Shown here: positions 46,839-55,716 of the stretch, piece by piece
Position numbering within the stretch: position 1 is the first letter of the stretch
Layout: the number at the start of each line of letters is the position of its first letter
Origin: Glaciimonas sp. PCH181
GTDB taxonomy: Bacteria > Pseudomonadota > Gammaproteobacteria > Burkholderiales > Burkholderiaceae_D
Assembly: GCF_003056055.1 (NCBI RefSeq)
Contig: NZ_PYFP01000001.1
Coordinates: 2,418,001 to 2,482,000 of the forward strand
Length of the DNA: 64,000 nucleotides
Direction: 5' to 3'
The notes under the pieces: model-generated
What the model was told of the DNA's origin: nothing
The model's database searches: none
What the model saw: the letters and a program-made list of their open reading frames with translations, nothing else
Program-made: the position numbers and the translations under genes

Positions 46839-47798
46839 TTATTCGACAGCATTATCCATTGCATCCGCAGCCATCCGCACCAGCGCTGTCTGAACACTCG
46901 GATAACGCAAACGCACGCCCAACTCCGCTTTAATTCGCCGATTTTCCAAACGGCGTGACTCTGACATAAATGACAGCAACATCGGCGACACCTGCTGCGC
47001 CAGTTCTGCACGCGGTAAACGCGGTGCAGGTGGATAACCGTAAGCGTCTGCTACTGCATCAAAATAAGCGGCCATTTTTATCTCAGAATCATCGACTGCA
47101 TGATACACACGCGATGGCGCGGCCTTAAAAATTACTGAAAAGATAATCTGCGCCAGATCATCTGCATGAATATGGTTGGTATACACATCATCTTCAGCGA
47201 TTAGCGCGGGAGTACCTTTTTTAAGCCGTTCGATCGGCAACCGGTTAGCAGCATAAATTCCCGGCACGCGCAGAATCGACAAACGCCCTGAACGGCGTTT
47301 TGCCCAAGCGCGCAAGACTTGCTCCGCATCGACGCGGCGTTGGGCACGGGGATTATGGGGATTGACCGGATGGGTCTCGTCAATCAAGCGTCCATCGCAG
47401 TCGCCATACACGCCACTTGTACTGATATAAACAAGCGTTGTCCGCTCGGGTAAAATAGCGGCCAGATTACGCGTGCGCTGATCTTTACTACCCGTCGATT
47501 GCGGCGGTGCCAGATGCACAACAATCTGCGCCAACCGACTCAAACGCGCCAAAGTATGTGGTTGATCGAGATCGGCCAGCACCGGATGCGCACCGGCGGC
47601 GCGTAACTCGTCAAATCGGGCAGTCTGGCTAGTGACCGCAAAGACTCTGAAGCGATGCTGCAACAATGGCAACAATCGCATACCAACGTCGCCGCAGCCA
47701 AGTATCAATACGCGCGGCTTACCAAATACTGGCGCAGGTTTAATTGGCGCCATTCCAGCCGTTTTATCGGCAACCGAATTTTGTATTAATTTTTTCAT
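46839..47798 (-). CDS. NAD(P)-binding epimerase-like protein (YeeZ-type extended SDR)
   Basis: 319 residues. LILGCGDVGMRLLPLL is the Rossmann motif, VYISTSGVYGDCDG is the active-site region of extended SDRs, and the C-terminal YPSVQTALVRM resembles YeeZ-like proteins. The canonical YxxxK Lys is not obvious (a run of Arg, RAQRRVDAEQ, sits there), as is common in this subgroup. The start at 47798 was chosen because the longer reading begins at a TTG inside the divergent gene. The start codons of the two divergent genes are only about 12 nt apart. Function unknown. Confidence 0.8.
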   Translation of the reverse strand: MKKLIQNSVADKTAGMAPIKPAPVFGKPRVLILGCGDVGMRLLPLLQHRFRVFAVTSQTARFDELRAAGAHPVLADLDQPHTLARLSRLAQIVVHLAPPQSTGSKDQRTRNLAAILPERTTLVYISTSGVYGDCDGRLIDETHPVNPHNPRAQRRVDAEQVLRAWAKRRSGRLSILRVPGIYAANRLPIERLKKGTPALIAEDDVYTNHIHADDLAQIIFSVIFKAAPSRVYHAVDDSEIKMAAYFDAVADAYGYPPAPRLPRAELAQQVSPMLLSFMSESRRLENRRIKAELGVRLRYPSVQTALVRMAADAMDNAVE

Positions 47799-47810
47799 GG
47801 TCAGGATTGT

Positions 47811-48836
47811 ATGAGTTTTCAGGTAACTGTTCAGCCGAGTGGTCGGCAATTCACTTGTGACGAGAGCGAAACCATTTTGAGCGCGGCGATACGCGCTAAC
47901 GTGGGCTTGCCTTACGGTTGCAAAAATGGCGCGTGTAGCTCATGCAAAGGCAAGCTGATTGCTGGCAGCGTCACCCATAGCGCCCATCAGGAAAAAGCCT
48001 TGCCAGCCAGCGAAGAAGCGTTGGGTTTCTCGCTCTTTTGCTGCGCTACGCCGCATTCCGACATCACCATTGAAGCCCGCGAAGTTGCCGGTGTTGGCGA
48101 ATTTCCGATCCGCAAAATGCCCACCCGTATCGCCAAAATCGACAAAGTCACCGAGGATGTCATCGTTTTATCGCTGCAACTGCCCGCTAGCGAGCGCTTT
48201 CAATATCGGGCCGGTCAATATATCGAATTTATGCTGCGCGACGGCAAACGCCGTAGTTATAGCATGGCAAACGCGCCGCATAACGACGCGCAGATTACGT
48301 TGCACATCCGCCACATGCCGGGCGGCTTATTTACCGATCAGGTATTTTCGACGTTGAAAGAGCGCGATATTTTGCGCTTTGAAGGGCCGCTCGGCACCTT
48401 TTTCCTACGCGAAGACTCGGTCAAACCGATTATTTTGCTAGCTTCGGGCACCGGCTTCGCCCCGATCAAAGCCATCATCGAACAAATGATCCATAACGCC
48501 TCTGCGCGCCCAATGACGCTATATTGGGGCGGACGCCGTCCCCAGGATCTGTATATGGATGCGCAGTGCGAAGAATGGGCGCGCAGCGTCCCCAACTTTA
48601 CCTATGCGCCAGTGATATCGAACGCCGAACCAGAAGATCGATGGACTGGCCGCAGCGGCTTCGTGCATCAGGCTGTCATAGCAGACTTCGCCGATTTATC
48701 GGACTACCAAGTCTATGCTTGCGGTGCACCCATCGTTGTGGAATCAGCACAACGCGACTTTGTTGCCCTGTGCAAATTGCCTGCCGAAGAGTTTTATGCA
48801 GACGCGTTTACGTCCGAAGCAGACTTGTCTCAATAA
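47811..48836 (+). CDS. 2Fe-2S/FAD oxidoreductase (CDP-6-deoxy-3,4-glucoseen reductase-type)
   Basis: 341 residues. N-terminal plant-type ferredoxin domain with YGCKNGACSSCKGKL plus a fourth Cys in LFCCATPH, then an FAD-binding barrel with RSYSMANAP, and an NAD-binding domain with LASGTGFAPIKAI and YACGAPIVVESA. The architecture matches AscD/RfbI-like and phenol-hydroxylase-type reductases, which carry electrons from NADH to a partner enzyme. In Burkholderiales this protein occurs without sugar-nucleotide genes, so the AscD name is only historical here. AGGA 6 nt before the ATG supports the start. No obvious partner enzyme is adjacent. Confidence 0.88.
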   Translation: MSFQVTVQPSGRQFTCDESETILSAAIRANVGLPYGCKNGACSSCKGKLIAGSVTHSAHQEKALPASEEALGFSLFCCATPHSDITIEAREVAGVGEFPIRKMPTRIAKIDKVTEDVIVLSLQLPASERFQYRAGQYIEFMLRDGKRRSYSMANAPHNDAQITLHIRHMPGGLFTDQVFSTLKERDILRFEGPLGTFFLREDSVKPIILLASGTGFAPIKAIIEQMIHNASARPMTLYWGGRRPQDLYMDAQCEEWARSVPNFTYAPVISNAEPEDRWTGRSGFVHQAVIADFADLSDYQVYACGAPIVVESAQRDFVALCKLPAEEFYADAFTSEADLSQ

Positions 48837-48867
48837 GCGTTGTCATCAAAAAGTCTTAAAAAACTTT

Positions 48868-48896
48868 TTGACGCATGCCATAAAAGGCCCTAGTAT
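48868..48896 (+). promoter_or_regulatory. Sigma70-type promoter ahead of the argD leader
   Basis: TTGACG (48868-48873) and TAGTAT (48891-48896) are separated by 17 nt, close to the sigma70 consensus at both boxes. Transcription would start near 48902-48904, that is at the ATG of a 22-codon reading frame. The -35 box overlaps the 3' arm of a weak hairpin (48847-48870) downstream of the reductase gene. Confidence 0.6.
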
Positions 48897-48903
48897 TAAC
48901 GCA

Positions 48904-48972
48904 ATGAACACAATCACTAAACATTTGCGACGCCGTACCCCGCTACCCCCATCAGGTATGCCGTGCGAGTGA
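48904..48972 (+). CDS. Possible leader peptide with Arg-Arg-Arg (22 codons)
   Basis: The frame starts at ATG 48904 and encodes MNTITKHLRRRTPLPPSG plus four more residues. It has no ribosome-binding site, but its ATG falls at the predicted transcription start, so leaderless translation is conceivable. Three adjacent Arg codons (CGA CGC CGT) followed 20-40 nt later by a terminator, ahead of an arginine-biosynthesis gene, is what an attenuator would look like. Arg attenuation of argD is not known to me, so this is a hypothesis. Confidence 0.3.
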   Translation: MNTITKHLRRRTPLPPSGMPCE

Positions 48973-48991
48973 ACGTTTTTTGATCACGAAG

Positions 48992-49019
48992 CCACAGGCA
49001 ATGCCTGTGGTTTTTTTTT
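48992..49019 (+). terminator. Strong intrinsic terminator ahead of argD
   Basis: CCACAGGC/GCCTGTGG stem (48992-48999 with 49003-49010), 3-nt loop, then nine T. It is the strongest terminator geometry in this part of the window. A competing pairing of TGCCGTG (48959-48965) with CACAGGCA (48993-49000, one bulge) would break it. Confidence 0.9.
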
Positions 49020-49152
49020 GTCTTTTTGCGTTGTTTTGTTGACCGTAATAACCATTTCCATTTGCCGGAGCAGCTTGCACGAATGTGTTCCGGCTCACCT
49101 TTTTGTTGACAGTTTTCAGCGCCTCTTTAGCGCCTTACCCCGGAGCCAGACC

Positions 49153-50364
49153 ATGGAATTCAACCAATTTGCCACCAATGATTTGATGTACATCACCAAC
49201 CGTCCACCGCTGGTCTTCACCGAAGGCGACGGCATGTGGATGACCGATCACACTGGCAAGCGCTATCTGGATTACTTGCAAGGTTGGGCTGTGAATGCGC
49301 TGGGCCATTCGCCGCAATGCATCCAAGATGCGCTGGTTGCGCAATCGAAAAAACTGCTGAATCCATCGCCCGCCTTTTTTAACGCCCCGTCTATCGAACT
49401 GGCATCGCTGCTGACAGCGAATTCTTGTTTCGACCGGGTATTCTTTGCCAACAGCGGCGCTGAAGCCAACGAAGGCGCGATTAAACTGGCGCGTAAATGG
49501 GGCAAAAAGAATCCGAATAAAGCTGGTCAGAACCGCTTTGAAATTATCACTTTCGACCATAGTTTCCATGGCCGCACGCTGGCAACGATGTCCGCCAGTG
49601 GCAAACCCGGCTGGGACACAATGTTTGCACCGCAAGTGCCGGGCTTTCCTAAAGCCGACCTCAACGATCTGGCCAGCGTAGAGCGTCTGATCAATGAGAA
49701 CACCGTGGCGGTGATGCTAGAGCCGGTACAAGGCGAAGGCGGCGTCCTGCCAGCCACGCGTGAGTTCATGCGCGATTTGCGCGCTTTAACTAAAAAACAT
49801 AATCTGTTGCTGATCGTTGACGAAGTGCAATCAGGTATGGGCCGCACCGGCGAATTGTTCGCCTATCAATTAGCCGATATCACGCCGGACATCATGACGC
49901 TGGGCAAAGGTATCGGCGGCGGCGTGCCGTTAGCAGCCCTGCTGGCGCGTGAGGAAGTATCTTGCTTTGAACCTGGCGATCAAGGTGGCACCTACAACGG
50001 CAATCCATTGATGACAGCGGTAGGAACAGCAGTTCTAAAAACCTTGCTGGCACCCGGCTTTATGCAAGCAGTGAATGACAAGAGCGCCTACCTTAGCGCT
50101 GAACTGGTCAAATTATCCGAGAAACATGGTCTGGAAGGTGAGCGCGGCGAAGGCTTGCTACGCGCCCTAAAATTAGGCAAAGATATCGGCCCGCAAATCG
50201 TCGATATCGCCCGCGAGATGCAACCAGTCGGATTGTTGCTAAATTCACCGCGCCCTAATCTGCTACGCTTTATGCCTGCGTTAAATGTCACAACCGATGA
50301 AATTGATCAGATGATCAGTATGTTATCGAGCGTGCTGGATCAGATCGACGCCGCAGGAAAATGA
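49153..50364 (+). CDS. argD: Acetylornithine aminotransferase
   Basis: 403-residue PLP enzyme, class III aminotransferase; converts N-acetylglutamate semialdehyde to N-acetylornithine in arginine synthesis, and may also serve lysine synthesis (succinyl-DAP). Motifs: [20 protein letters not shown] (PLP phosphate), [17 protein letters not shown] with Asp223, and TLGKGIGGG with the Schiff-base Lys252. The start at 49153 was chosen because GGAG (49142-49145) precedes it by 7 nt and the N-terminus matches family length; an upstream in-frame reading begins inside the terminator. The 133 nt from the terminator to the start is an untranslated leader. Followed closely by an NlpC/P60 gene. Confidence 0.9.
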   Translation: MEFNQFATNDLMYITNRPPLVFTEGDGMWMTDHTGKRYLDYLQGWAVNALGHSPQCIQDALVAQSKKLLNPSPAFFNAPSIELASLLTANSCFDRVFFANSGAEANEGAIKLARKWGKKNPNKAGQNRFEIITFDHSFHGRTLATMSASGKPGWDTMFAPQVPGFPKADLNDLASVERLINENTVAVMLEPVQGEGGVLPATREFMRDLRALTKKHNLLLIVDEVQSGMGRTGELFAYQLADITPDIMTLGKGIGGGVPLAALLAREEVSCFEPGDQGGTYNGNPLMTAVGTAVLKTLLAPGFMQAVNDKSAYLSAELVKLSEKHGLEGERGEGLLRALKLGKDIGPQIVDIAREMQPVGLLLNSPRPNLLRFMPALNVTTDEIDQMISMLSSVLDQIDAAGK

Positions 50365-50421
50365 CGCTTGATTGCTCTGAAACAGCGTTGGCATCGCTTT
50401 GAAAGATCGGCCGGAGCCCCT

Positions 50422-50928
50422 ATGACGGTAAGAACCTTCTTGATCTGTTGCTGCGCGTTATTGCTGGCTGCTTGCGGCAGCGGCAGTAATAACGTGCGCA
50501 AAACGCCGCTGACGATGGGAAGCTATTTAAACTCACAGGTGCCACCGAGCGACACCGGCAACGAAATCGTCATTTACTCGATGGGGCTAATCGATACGGA
50601 TTACCGCTTCGGCGGTAAAAATCCAGAGGCAGGGCTAGATTGCAGCGGCATGGTGAGTTACGTTTTTAAACAAGCCGTGGGACTGCGCGTGACCGGCAGC
50701 GCCGCCATGATCGCGAAGCAAGGCCGGGAAGTACCAAAAAGTGACATTCGGCCCGGCGATCTGGTGTTTTTCAATACGATGAATCGCCCGTTTTCGCATG
50801 TCGGTATTTACATTGGCGACGGCCGTTTCATTAACGCGCCATCGACCAATGGCAAAGTCAGGATTGATCGACTGGAAACTAAATATTACGCGGAAAGGCT
50901 TGAGTCGGTGCGGCGATATTTTGATTAA
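50422..50928 (+). CDS. NlpC/P60-family lipoprotein endopeptidase
   Basis: 168 residues. A short signal peptide ends in the lipobox LAAC (Cys18), so it is anchored in a membrane. The C40 peptidase domain (about 45-168) has the catalytic Cys74 in LDCSGMVSYVF and His126 in FSHVGIYIG; the third polar residue is Asn138 in FINAPS, where His is more usual. Such enzymes cut peptidoglycan stem peptides (Spr/MepS type). The start at 50422 was chosen because GGAG lies 5 nt before and the lipoprotein signal is then normal. It follows argD by 57 nt and may share its transcript. Confidence 0.88.
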   Translation: MTVRTFLICCCALLLAACGSGSNNVRKTPLTMGSYLNSQVPPSDTGNEIVIYSMGLIDTDYRFGGKNPEAGLDCSGMVSYVFKQAVGLRVTGSAAMIAKQGREVPKSDIRPGDLVFFNTMNRPFSHVGIYIGDGRFINAPSTNGKVRIDRLETKYYAERLESVRRYFD

Positions 50929-51164
50929 ATGTATGACTAAACGGGCAAAGCCCATCTTCTGCTAAAGGGCTTGCACAAGCTCGCAAAACTGCATTTTAAA
51001 CAGTACAAAGGCGAGAAGAATAGCAACACGATTGTAGCGAAGGTAATGTCATCCGGAGCGCATAGTGGCGCTAATGCAAATTCAGCCTTTTCATCATACT
51101 GGTAATCGGGAATAGGCTCTAACTTGAAAAGCAGGAAAGGTAGTGCATATTGCATTACCTTTTT

Positions 51165-52058
51165 TCAATCATGCGCAAAATGTAAAGCTGTGCCGTCCAA
51201 TTCTTCACAAAGCCAATTCAAAAATTTCCGACGTCGATGGTCTTCATCGAAAGAAACGGGGGATAGTAAGTAGTAAGTCGAGCCGTCCTCTTGAAATCCG
51301 AACGGTGCGACCAGTCGCCCACTTTTTATATCATCCTGGATCATGTAGATTGAGCTGATCGCGACTCCCAAACCGGCACACGCAGCCTCAAGACTGAGAT
51401 AAAAATGCTCATAATGTCCAACCAGATGGGTGGCAATCGGCACCCCCGAGGCGATCTGCCAGCGTTGCCAAGCGTTAGATCGGGAAGATGTTTGTAATAA
51501 GCATTGGTGGTCAAGATGCAATTGGCCCGCCTTTAGCAATGTCGGCGCACAAACAGGGCCAACCCGCTCCATGGCAATTGGCTCAGCGTATATCTCAGCT
51601 CCCCAATTAAAATCGTTACGTCTCAGTGCCAGATCAACGTGGCGATGTTGGAAATCGATAGCTCCACCTTCGGCAAAAAGATGAATATTAATGGAAGGGA
51701 AACGCGCTTTGAATTTATTCAATCTGGGTATCAACCATCGCATTGAAATCGTCGCCTCACAAGAGAGCACCAGCGGTTGATCCGGCGCGGCTTTCCTCAC
51801 ATGACGAATCCCGATATTTAAACGATTAATTACATCCCCACAGGTCACCTTAAAGGCCGCCCCTTCGCGGGTCAGAAAGATTGCGCGATTTCTGCGTTCA
51901 AACAGCGCAACGCCCAACGTTTCTTCCAACTGTATGATTTGGCGACTTACCGCACCATGGGTTACGTGAAGCTCTTGGGCTGCATTGACTAAACTCAAAT
52001 GACGCGCCGCTACTTCAAATATCCTAATGGCATTCAGCGATGGAATACGGTCACTCAT
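51165..52058 (-). CDS. LysR-family regulator (GcvA-like), divergent from the dioxygenase
   Basis: 297 residues from Met at 52058. N-terminal winged helix with SLNAIRIFEVAARHLSLVNAA and GAVSRQIIQLEETLGVALFER (shown in part), then a periplasmic-binding-protein-like effector domain. This subgroup resembles GcvA/AmpR. It is transcribed away from a 2-oxoglutarate dioxygenase and LysE exporter pair and probably controls them in response to an amino acid. A T-N11-A palindrome lies in the shared 150-nt gap. A more upstream in-frame Met at 52076 has no ribosome-binding site, while GGAG precedes the chosen Met by 12 nt. Confidence 0.88.
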   Translation of the reverse strand: MSDRIPSLNAIRIFEVAARHLSLVNAAQELHVTHGAVSRQIIQLEETLGVALFERRNRAIFLTREGAAFKVTCGDVINRLNIGIRHVRKAAPDQPLVLSCEATISMRWLIPRLNKFKARFPSINIHLFAEGGAIDFQHRHVDLALRRNDFNWGAEIYAEPIAMERVGPVCAPTLLKAGQLHLDHQCLLQTSSRSNAWQRWQIASGVPIATHLVGHYEHFYLSLEAACAGLGVAISSIYMIQDDIKSGRLVAPFGFQEDGSTYYLLSPVSFDEDHRRRKFLNWLCEELDGTALHFAHD

Positions 52059-52105
52059 CTGTGATTTTATCTCCATTATTTAAGTTAATTTAAATCGATA
52101 TTCAT

Positions 52106-52118
52106 TATCGTCACGATA
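52106..52118. promoter_or_regulatory. Candidate LysR operator (T-N11-A palindrome)
   Basis: TATCGT-C-ACGATA is a perfect inverted repeat of 6-bp arms and begins with T and ends with A eleven bases apart, the typical LysR-type box. It lies 48 nt upstream of the regulator start and 92 nt upstream of the dioxygenase start. Confidence 0.5.
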
Positions 52119-52209
52119 GAAGATGATCGGTATCTCATTATTATGAATATTTACCGACTCACACCATGACAGCGAAAAATTTAGGTATATCACTTATGAA
52201 TATAGTTTT

Positions 52210-53016
52210 ATGAGCGGATTGTTGACACCTGTGACCGCGCAAAAAACAATAAATGAAGCCACATCTGATATAGAAAAAATATGCAATCTAATAGCGCATA
52301 AAGACTTTTTATTTATGACGGGAGAAAAAACGAAAGCATTGCTTGAGCAACAAAGGCCAGATGCTCTCGAAGACTTGGAGGAATTTACACAAAGCTGGTC
52401 TGATTTATATACGGATGCGTATATGGCGGATAAAGGCACATATCGCAAGCGTCGTCATGCGACGATGAGCGCACCACCATCAAGTAAATTTTTTCACTTG
52501 GAAGCACACCAACCACATTTTCAAAGCTTGTATTTTAATAATTTAAATGGGGATGTTAAGCGCCTTTATAGACCCATTTCCTCCTCAACCTTAGATAGCA
52601 AAATTCTCACGAATATCCTTAGATTGGGATGTGACATTTTTGGCCGCCTCTCACCCTATTCCTCGTGGCATATAGAAATACATCAATTCAGGATCGAAGC
52701 TGGATTAGGAGGGGCAGCAACGCCAACTCCTGAAGGGATACATCGCGACGGTGTAGGGTTTGTGATGATGCTGATGGTCAAACGGATCAATATAGCTAAC
52801 GGGGCCACTTCTATTTATGATTTGGAAAAGCGACGATTAAACGAATTCACGCTAAGGGCACCCCTTGATATGGCAATTGTCAACGACGAGCGAGTTTTTC
52901 ACAGTGTTGCGCCGCTTATTCAATTGGACTGCAACAAAGATGCGTATCGGGACGTTTTAGTAGTAACGTTTCGCAAAAAATGTGCCCACAATTTTCCCAA
53001 CCAAGGGAAATTTTAG
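52210..53016 (+). CDS. 2-oxoglutarate/Fe(II) amino-acid hydroxylase (BsmA/IDO-type)
   Basis: 268 residues of the 2OG-Fe dioxygenase family that includes isoleucine 4-hydroxylase. The iron triad is visible: His178 and Asp180 in EGIHRDGVGF, and His231 in NDERVFHSVAPL; the Arg near 247-255 in YRDVLVVTFRK can bind 2-oxoglutarate. Members hydroxylate free L-amino acids such as Ile, Leu or Met. The gene is followed 43 nt later by a LysE-type amino-acid exporter and faces a LysR regulator. The annotated start (52210) lacks a good ribosome-binding site, so the true start may differ. Substrate is not determined. Confidence 0.82.
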   Translation: MSGLLTPVTAQKTINEATSDIEKICNLIAHKDFLFMTGEKTKALLEQQRPDALEDLEEFTQSWSDLYTDAYMADKGTYRKRRHATMSAPPSSKFFHLEAHQPHFQSLYFNNLNGDVKRLYRPISSSTLDSKILTNILRLGCDIFGRLSPYSSWHIEIHQFRIEAGLGGAATPTPEGIHRDGVGFVMMLMVKRINIANGATSIYDLEKRRLNEFTLRAPLDMAIVNDERVFHSVAPLIQLDCNKDAYRDVLVVTFRKKCAHNFPNQGKF

Positions 53017-53059
53017 ACTGTCCGACATTTCCAATAAATACTCACAATAAGGTAGCACA

Positions 53060-53677
53060 ATGCCGGAGTTAATCGCAGTAGCCATCATCACGATCCTAGC
53101 CGTCATTAGTCCCGGCGCAGACTTTGCTTTAGTGACCAGAAATAGTTATTTATATGGGCGCCACGCCGGACTGCTGGCCGCAATTGGTATTGCACTGGGT
53201 GTGCAAGTGCACGTGACTTACACCATGCTCGGCGTCGGATTGTTGATCACCAACTCGCCCGGTTTATTTACGCTGATCAAGATTGTCGGGGCGCTTTATC
53301 TGGTTTATATCGGGGGAAAAACTTTTGTCGCACGCCCAGTGATCGACATCGATCCCCTTGCCAAAGCGCCAGCAAGTAAAGTCGGCTCGCTAAGAGCCGG
53401 TTTCATGATCAATGTATTCAATCCCAAAACAACCTTATTCGTCGTCAGTGTTTATACGCAAGTTGTTGGCGTAAATACGTCGCTTTCGGCACAAATAGGA
53501 TATGGCTTATTTATGTCTTTTGCGCATGGCCTGTGGTTTAGTCTGGTAGCCCTATTCTTCTCGAATACCCGACTGCGCCTACGTATGCTGAAATCCCAAT
53601 CAACTCTCAATAGAATAATCGGCGTTACTTTAGTGAGCCTTGGTATAGCTTTAGTTTTTATGCCAGCGCCTTCGTAG
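53060..53677 (+). CDS. LysE/RhtB-family amino-acid exporter
   Basis: 205 residues, six predicted membrane helices. The N-terminus PELIAVAIITILAVISPGADF has the conserved SPGAD-type motif, and NVFNPKTTLFV is the second family signature. LysE/RhtB proteins export amino acids. Co-located with an amino-acid dioxygenase, its likely job is to expel the hydroxylated product. AAGG upstream of the ATG supports the start. A perfect terminator follows at 53713. Confidence 0.9.
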   Translation: MPELIAVAIITILAVISPGADFALVTRNSYLYGRHAGLLAAIGIALGVQVHVTYTMLGVGLLITNSPGLFTLIKIVGALYLVYIGGKTFVARPVIDIDPLAKAPASKVGSLRAGFMINVFNPKTTLFVVSVYTQVVGVNTSLSAQIGYGLFMSFAHGLWFSLVALFFSNTRLRLRMLKSQSTLNRIIGVTLVSLGIALVFMPAPS

Positions 53678-53712
53678 TGTACGTCTCATTACGCAACCGT
53701 TCTCCGAAATGA

Positions 53713-53744
53713 AAAAAGCGCAGCTAAAAATAGCTGCGCTTTTT
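53713..53744. terminator. Bidirectional intrinsic terminator
   Basis: AAAAAGCGCAGCTA/TAGCTGCGCTTTTT (14-bp perfect stem, 4-nt loop) between the convergent LysE gene (ends 53677) and lpdA (ends 53774). T-rich on both strands. Confidence 0.92.
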
Positions 53745-53773
53745 ATGTTCACTTACCTGCTACGTATGAATGT

Positions 53774-55543
53774 TTACTTCTTCTTAGGCGGAATAAATAG
53801 ATCAGTAATCGTACCCAAGCCCATTTCAGCCGCAAACATCGGCGTCTCGGACAAGGTTGGATGCGCATGGATCGTCAAGGCCAGATCTTCCAAGTCAGCG
53901 CCCATTTCCATTGCCAGCACGGTTTCGGCCAGTAATTCACCGGCATTCACGCCGACGATACCCGCGCCGATGATGCGTTTGGTAGTTGGGTCCCACAACA
54001 ATTTAGTCATGCCATCGTCGCGGCCCATTGCCAATGCGCGGCCGCTGGCTGCCCATGGGAAATTGGCTTTTTCGAACGGAATACCTTTAGCTTTCGCCTC
54101 GGTTTCGGTCAATCCCATCCAGGCGATTTCTGGATCGGTGTAGGCTACCGAAGGGATCGTCATAGCGTCGAACGCAACCTTGTGACCGCCGATAACTTCG
54201 GCTGCCACTTTGGCTTCGTTGGTCGCTTTATGCGCCAGCATTGGATCGCCGCAGACGTCGCCGATGGCAAAAATGTGCGCGACGTTAGTACGCTGTTGTT
54301 TGTCCGCCGGGATAAAGCCACGATCATTGACGATCACGCCAGCCTTTTCAGCCGCGATTTCTTTGCCGTTCGGGCGGCGACCGACTGCGACTAATACCAT
54401 GTCAAACAATTGCGGCTCAGTCGGGGCCTTAGTATTACCATCAGCGCCTTCAAATGTCGCGCGCAATCCTTCAGGCAACGCTTCCAGTTTGGTGACTTTA
54501 GTTTTCAGGTAAATCGCTTCGTAACGTTTTTCGATACGCTTCTGAAGTGGCTTGACGATGTCGCGGTCAGCCGCAGGAATCAGACCGTCTGCAAACTCCA
54601 CCACTGTGACTTTAGAGCCGAGCGCATCGTAGACGCAGGCCATTTCCAGCCCAATAATCCCGCCGCCAATAACCAGCAATGTCTTTGGAATCTGACGCAG
54701 TTCCAACGCGCCGGTTGAGTCGATCAGGCGTGGATCGTCGTAAGGAAATCCTGGGATTTTAGCGACCGATGATCCGGCGGCGATGATCGCATTTTTAAAC
54801 GCGACGACTTTTGCACCCTCTGCGGTCTGCACAACGATCGTGTTGGCCGAGCTAAATTCGCCCTTCCCGGTCACAATTTGTACTTTCCGGGCTTTCGACA
54901 AACCGGTAAGACCGCCGGTCAGCTTTTTGATGATGCTTTCTTTCCAGCCGCGCAACGCATTGATATCAATTTCCGGAGCAGACATCTTGACGCCAAAATG
55001 CGCCATTTCTTCGGCTTCTGTAATCACCTTGGCAGCGTGTAGCAATGCCTTGGAAGGAATACAGCCAACGTTCAGACAAACACCCCCAAGATCAGGATAA
55101 CGCTCAATCAAAACGACTTTTTGGCCTAAATCGGAAGCGCGGAAAGCAGCGGTATAACCGCCCGGCCCTGCGCCTAAAACGACGGTATCGCATTCGATAT
55201 CAGCACTGCCGGAGAAACTGGCTGCGGCAGGCGCTGCTACCGGTGCTGCTGGTGCGACCGCAGCCGGTGTTGCCGCAGGAGCAGCGGCAGGAGCAGCACT
55301 CACGCCAGCGGCTTCCAATGCCAGAATGATCGAACCTTCAGCGATTTTTTCGCCAACTTTGACTTTGATTTCTTTAACTACACCGGCATGGCTCGATGGA
55401 ATTTCCATGCTGGCCTTGTCGGACTCAACCGTGATCAATGACTGATCGACTTTGACTGTGTCGCCTACTTTAACCAACAGCTCAATGATTTCGACTTCCT
55501 TGAAGTCGCCGATATCCGGGACCTTGACTTCGACCATACTCAT
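53774..55543 (-). CDS. lpdA: Dihydrolipoyl dehydrogenase with N-terminal lipoyl domain (PDH E3)
   Basis: 589 residues: an N-terminal lipoyl domain (about 1-80, lipoylated Lys in [11 protein letters not shown]), an Ala/Pro linker (about 82-118), then the full flavoprotein disulfide reductase. [11 protein letters not shown] is the FAD motif, [13 protein letters not shown] the redox disulfide, [10 protein letters not shown] the NAD motif, [13 protein letters not shown] the second FAD motif and HAHPTLSET the catalytic His. It reoxidises the dihydrolipoyl arm of AceF. E3 fused to a lipoyl domain is typical of betaproteobacterial PDH complexes. Last gene of the aceE operon. Confidence 0.95.
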   Translation of the reverse strand: MSMVEVKVPDIGDFKEVEIIELLVKVGDTVKVDQSLITVESDKASMEIPSSHAGVVKEIKVKVGEKIAEGSIILALEAAGVSAAPAAAPAATPAAVAPAAPVAAPAAASFSGSADIECDTVVLGAGPGGYTAAFRASDLGQKVVLIERYPDLGGVCLNVGCIPSKALLHAAKVITEAEEMAHFGVKMSAPEIDINALRGWKESIIKKLTGGLTGLSKARKVQIVTGKGEFSSANTIVVQTAEGAKVVAFKNAIIAAGSSVAKIPGFPYDDPRLIDSTGALELRQIPKTLLVIGGGIIGLEMACVYDALGSKVTVVEFADGLIPAADRDIVKPLQKRIEKRYEAIYLKTKVTKLEALPEGLRATFEGADGNTKAPTEPQLFDMVLVAVGRRPNGKEIAAEKAGVIVNDRGFIPADKQQRTNVAHIFAIGDVCGDPMLAHKATNEAKVAAEVIGGHKVAFDAMTIPSVAYTDPEIAWMGLTETEAKAKGIPFEKANFPWAASGRALAMGRDDGMTKLLWDPTTKRIIGAGIVGVNAGELLAETVLAMEMGADLEDLALTIHAHPTLSETPMFAAEMGLGTITDLFIPPKKK

Positions 55544-55716
55544 AAGGTTTGCTCCATTTTTATCTTCCCGCAGGGGGAGTGGTAATAGTCGCTCCGCTGT
55601 TTACGCTGTATTCAGCCGAGCATGTTCGCACATCATTTACAGGGCTAGCGCAATGTTTTGCAGCAGCGTTATGCCTTGCTGTGACAATATTACGCAGGTC
55701 TATTTTCTTTATTCGA

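Larger units (their letters stand above)
48903..49019 (+). ncRNA. Candidate 117-nt leader RNA or sRNA upstream of argD
   Basis: From the predicted start (about 48903) to the T run of a strong intrinsic terminator (49011-49019) is a self-contained unit of about 117 nt. It contains a C-rich stretch (48938-48951) able to form a small stem (CGTACC/GGTATG) and a 22-codon frame with three consecutive Arg codons. It could be an attenuated argD leader or an independent small RNA. Evidence is promoter and terminator geometry only. Confidence 0.5.

Noticed and set aside
48847..48870. Terminator of the 2Fe-2S/FAD reductase gene
   Set aside because: CAAAAAGT/ACTTTTTG stem is all A/T apart from the ends and no T run follows; too weak to call, and it overlaps the -35 box of the argD leader promoter.
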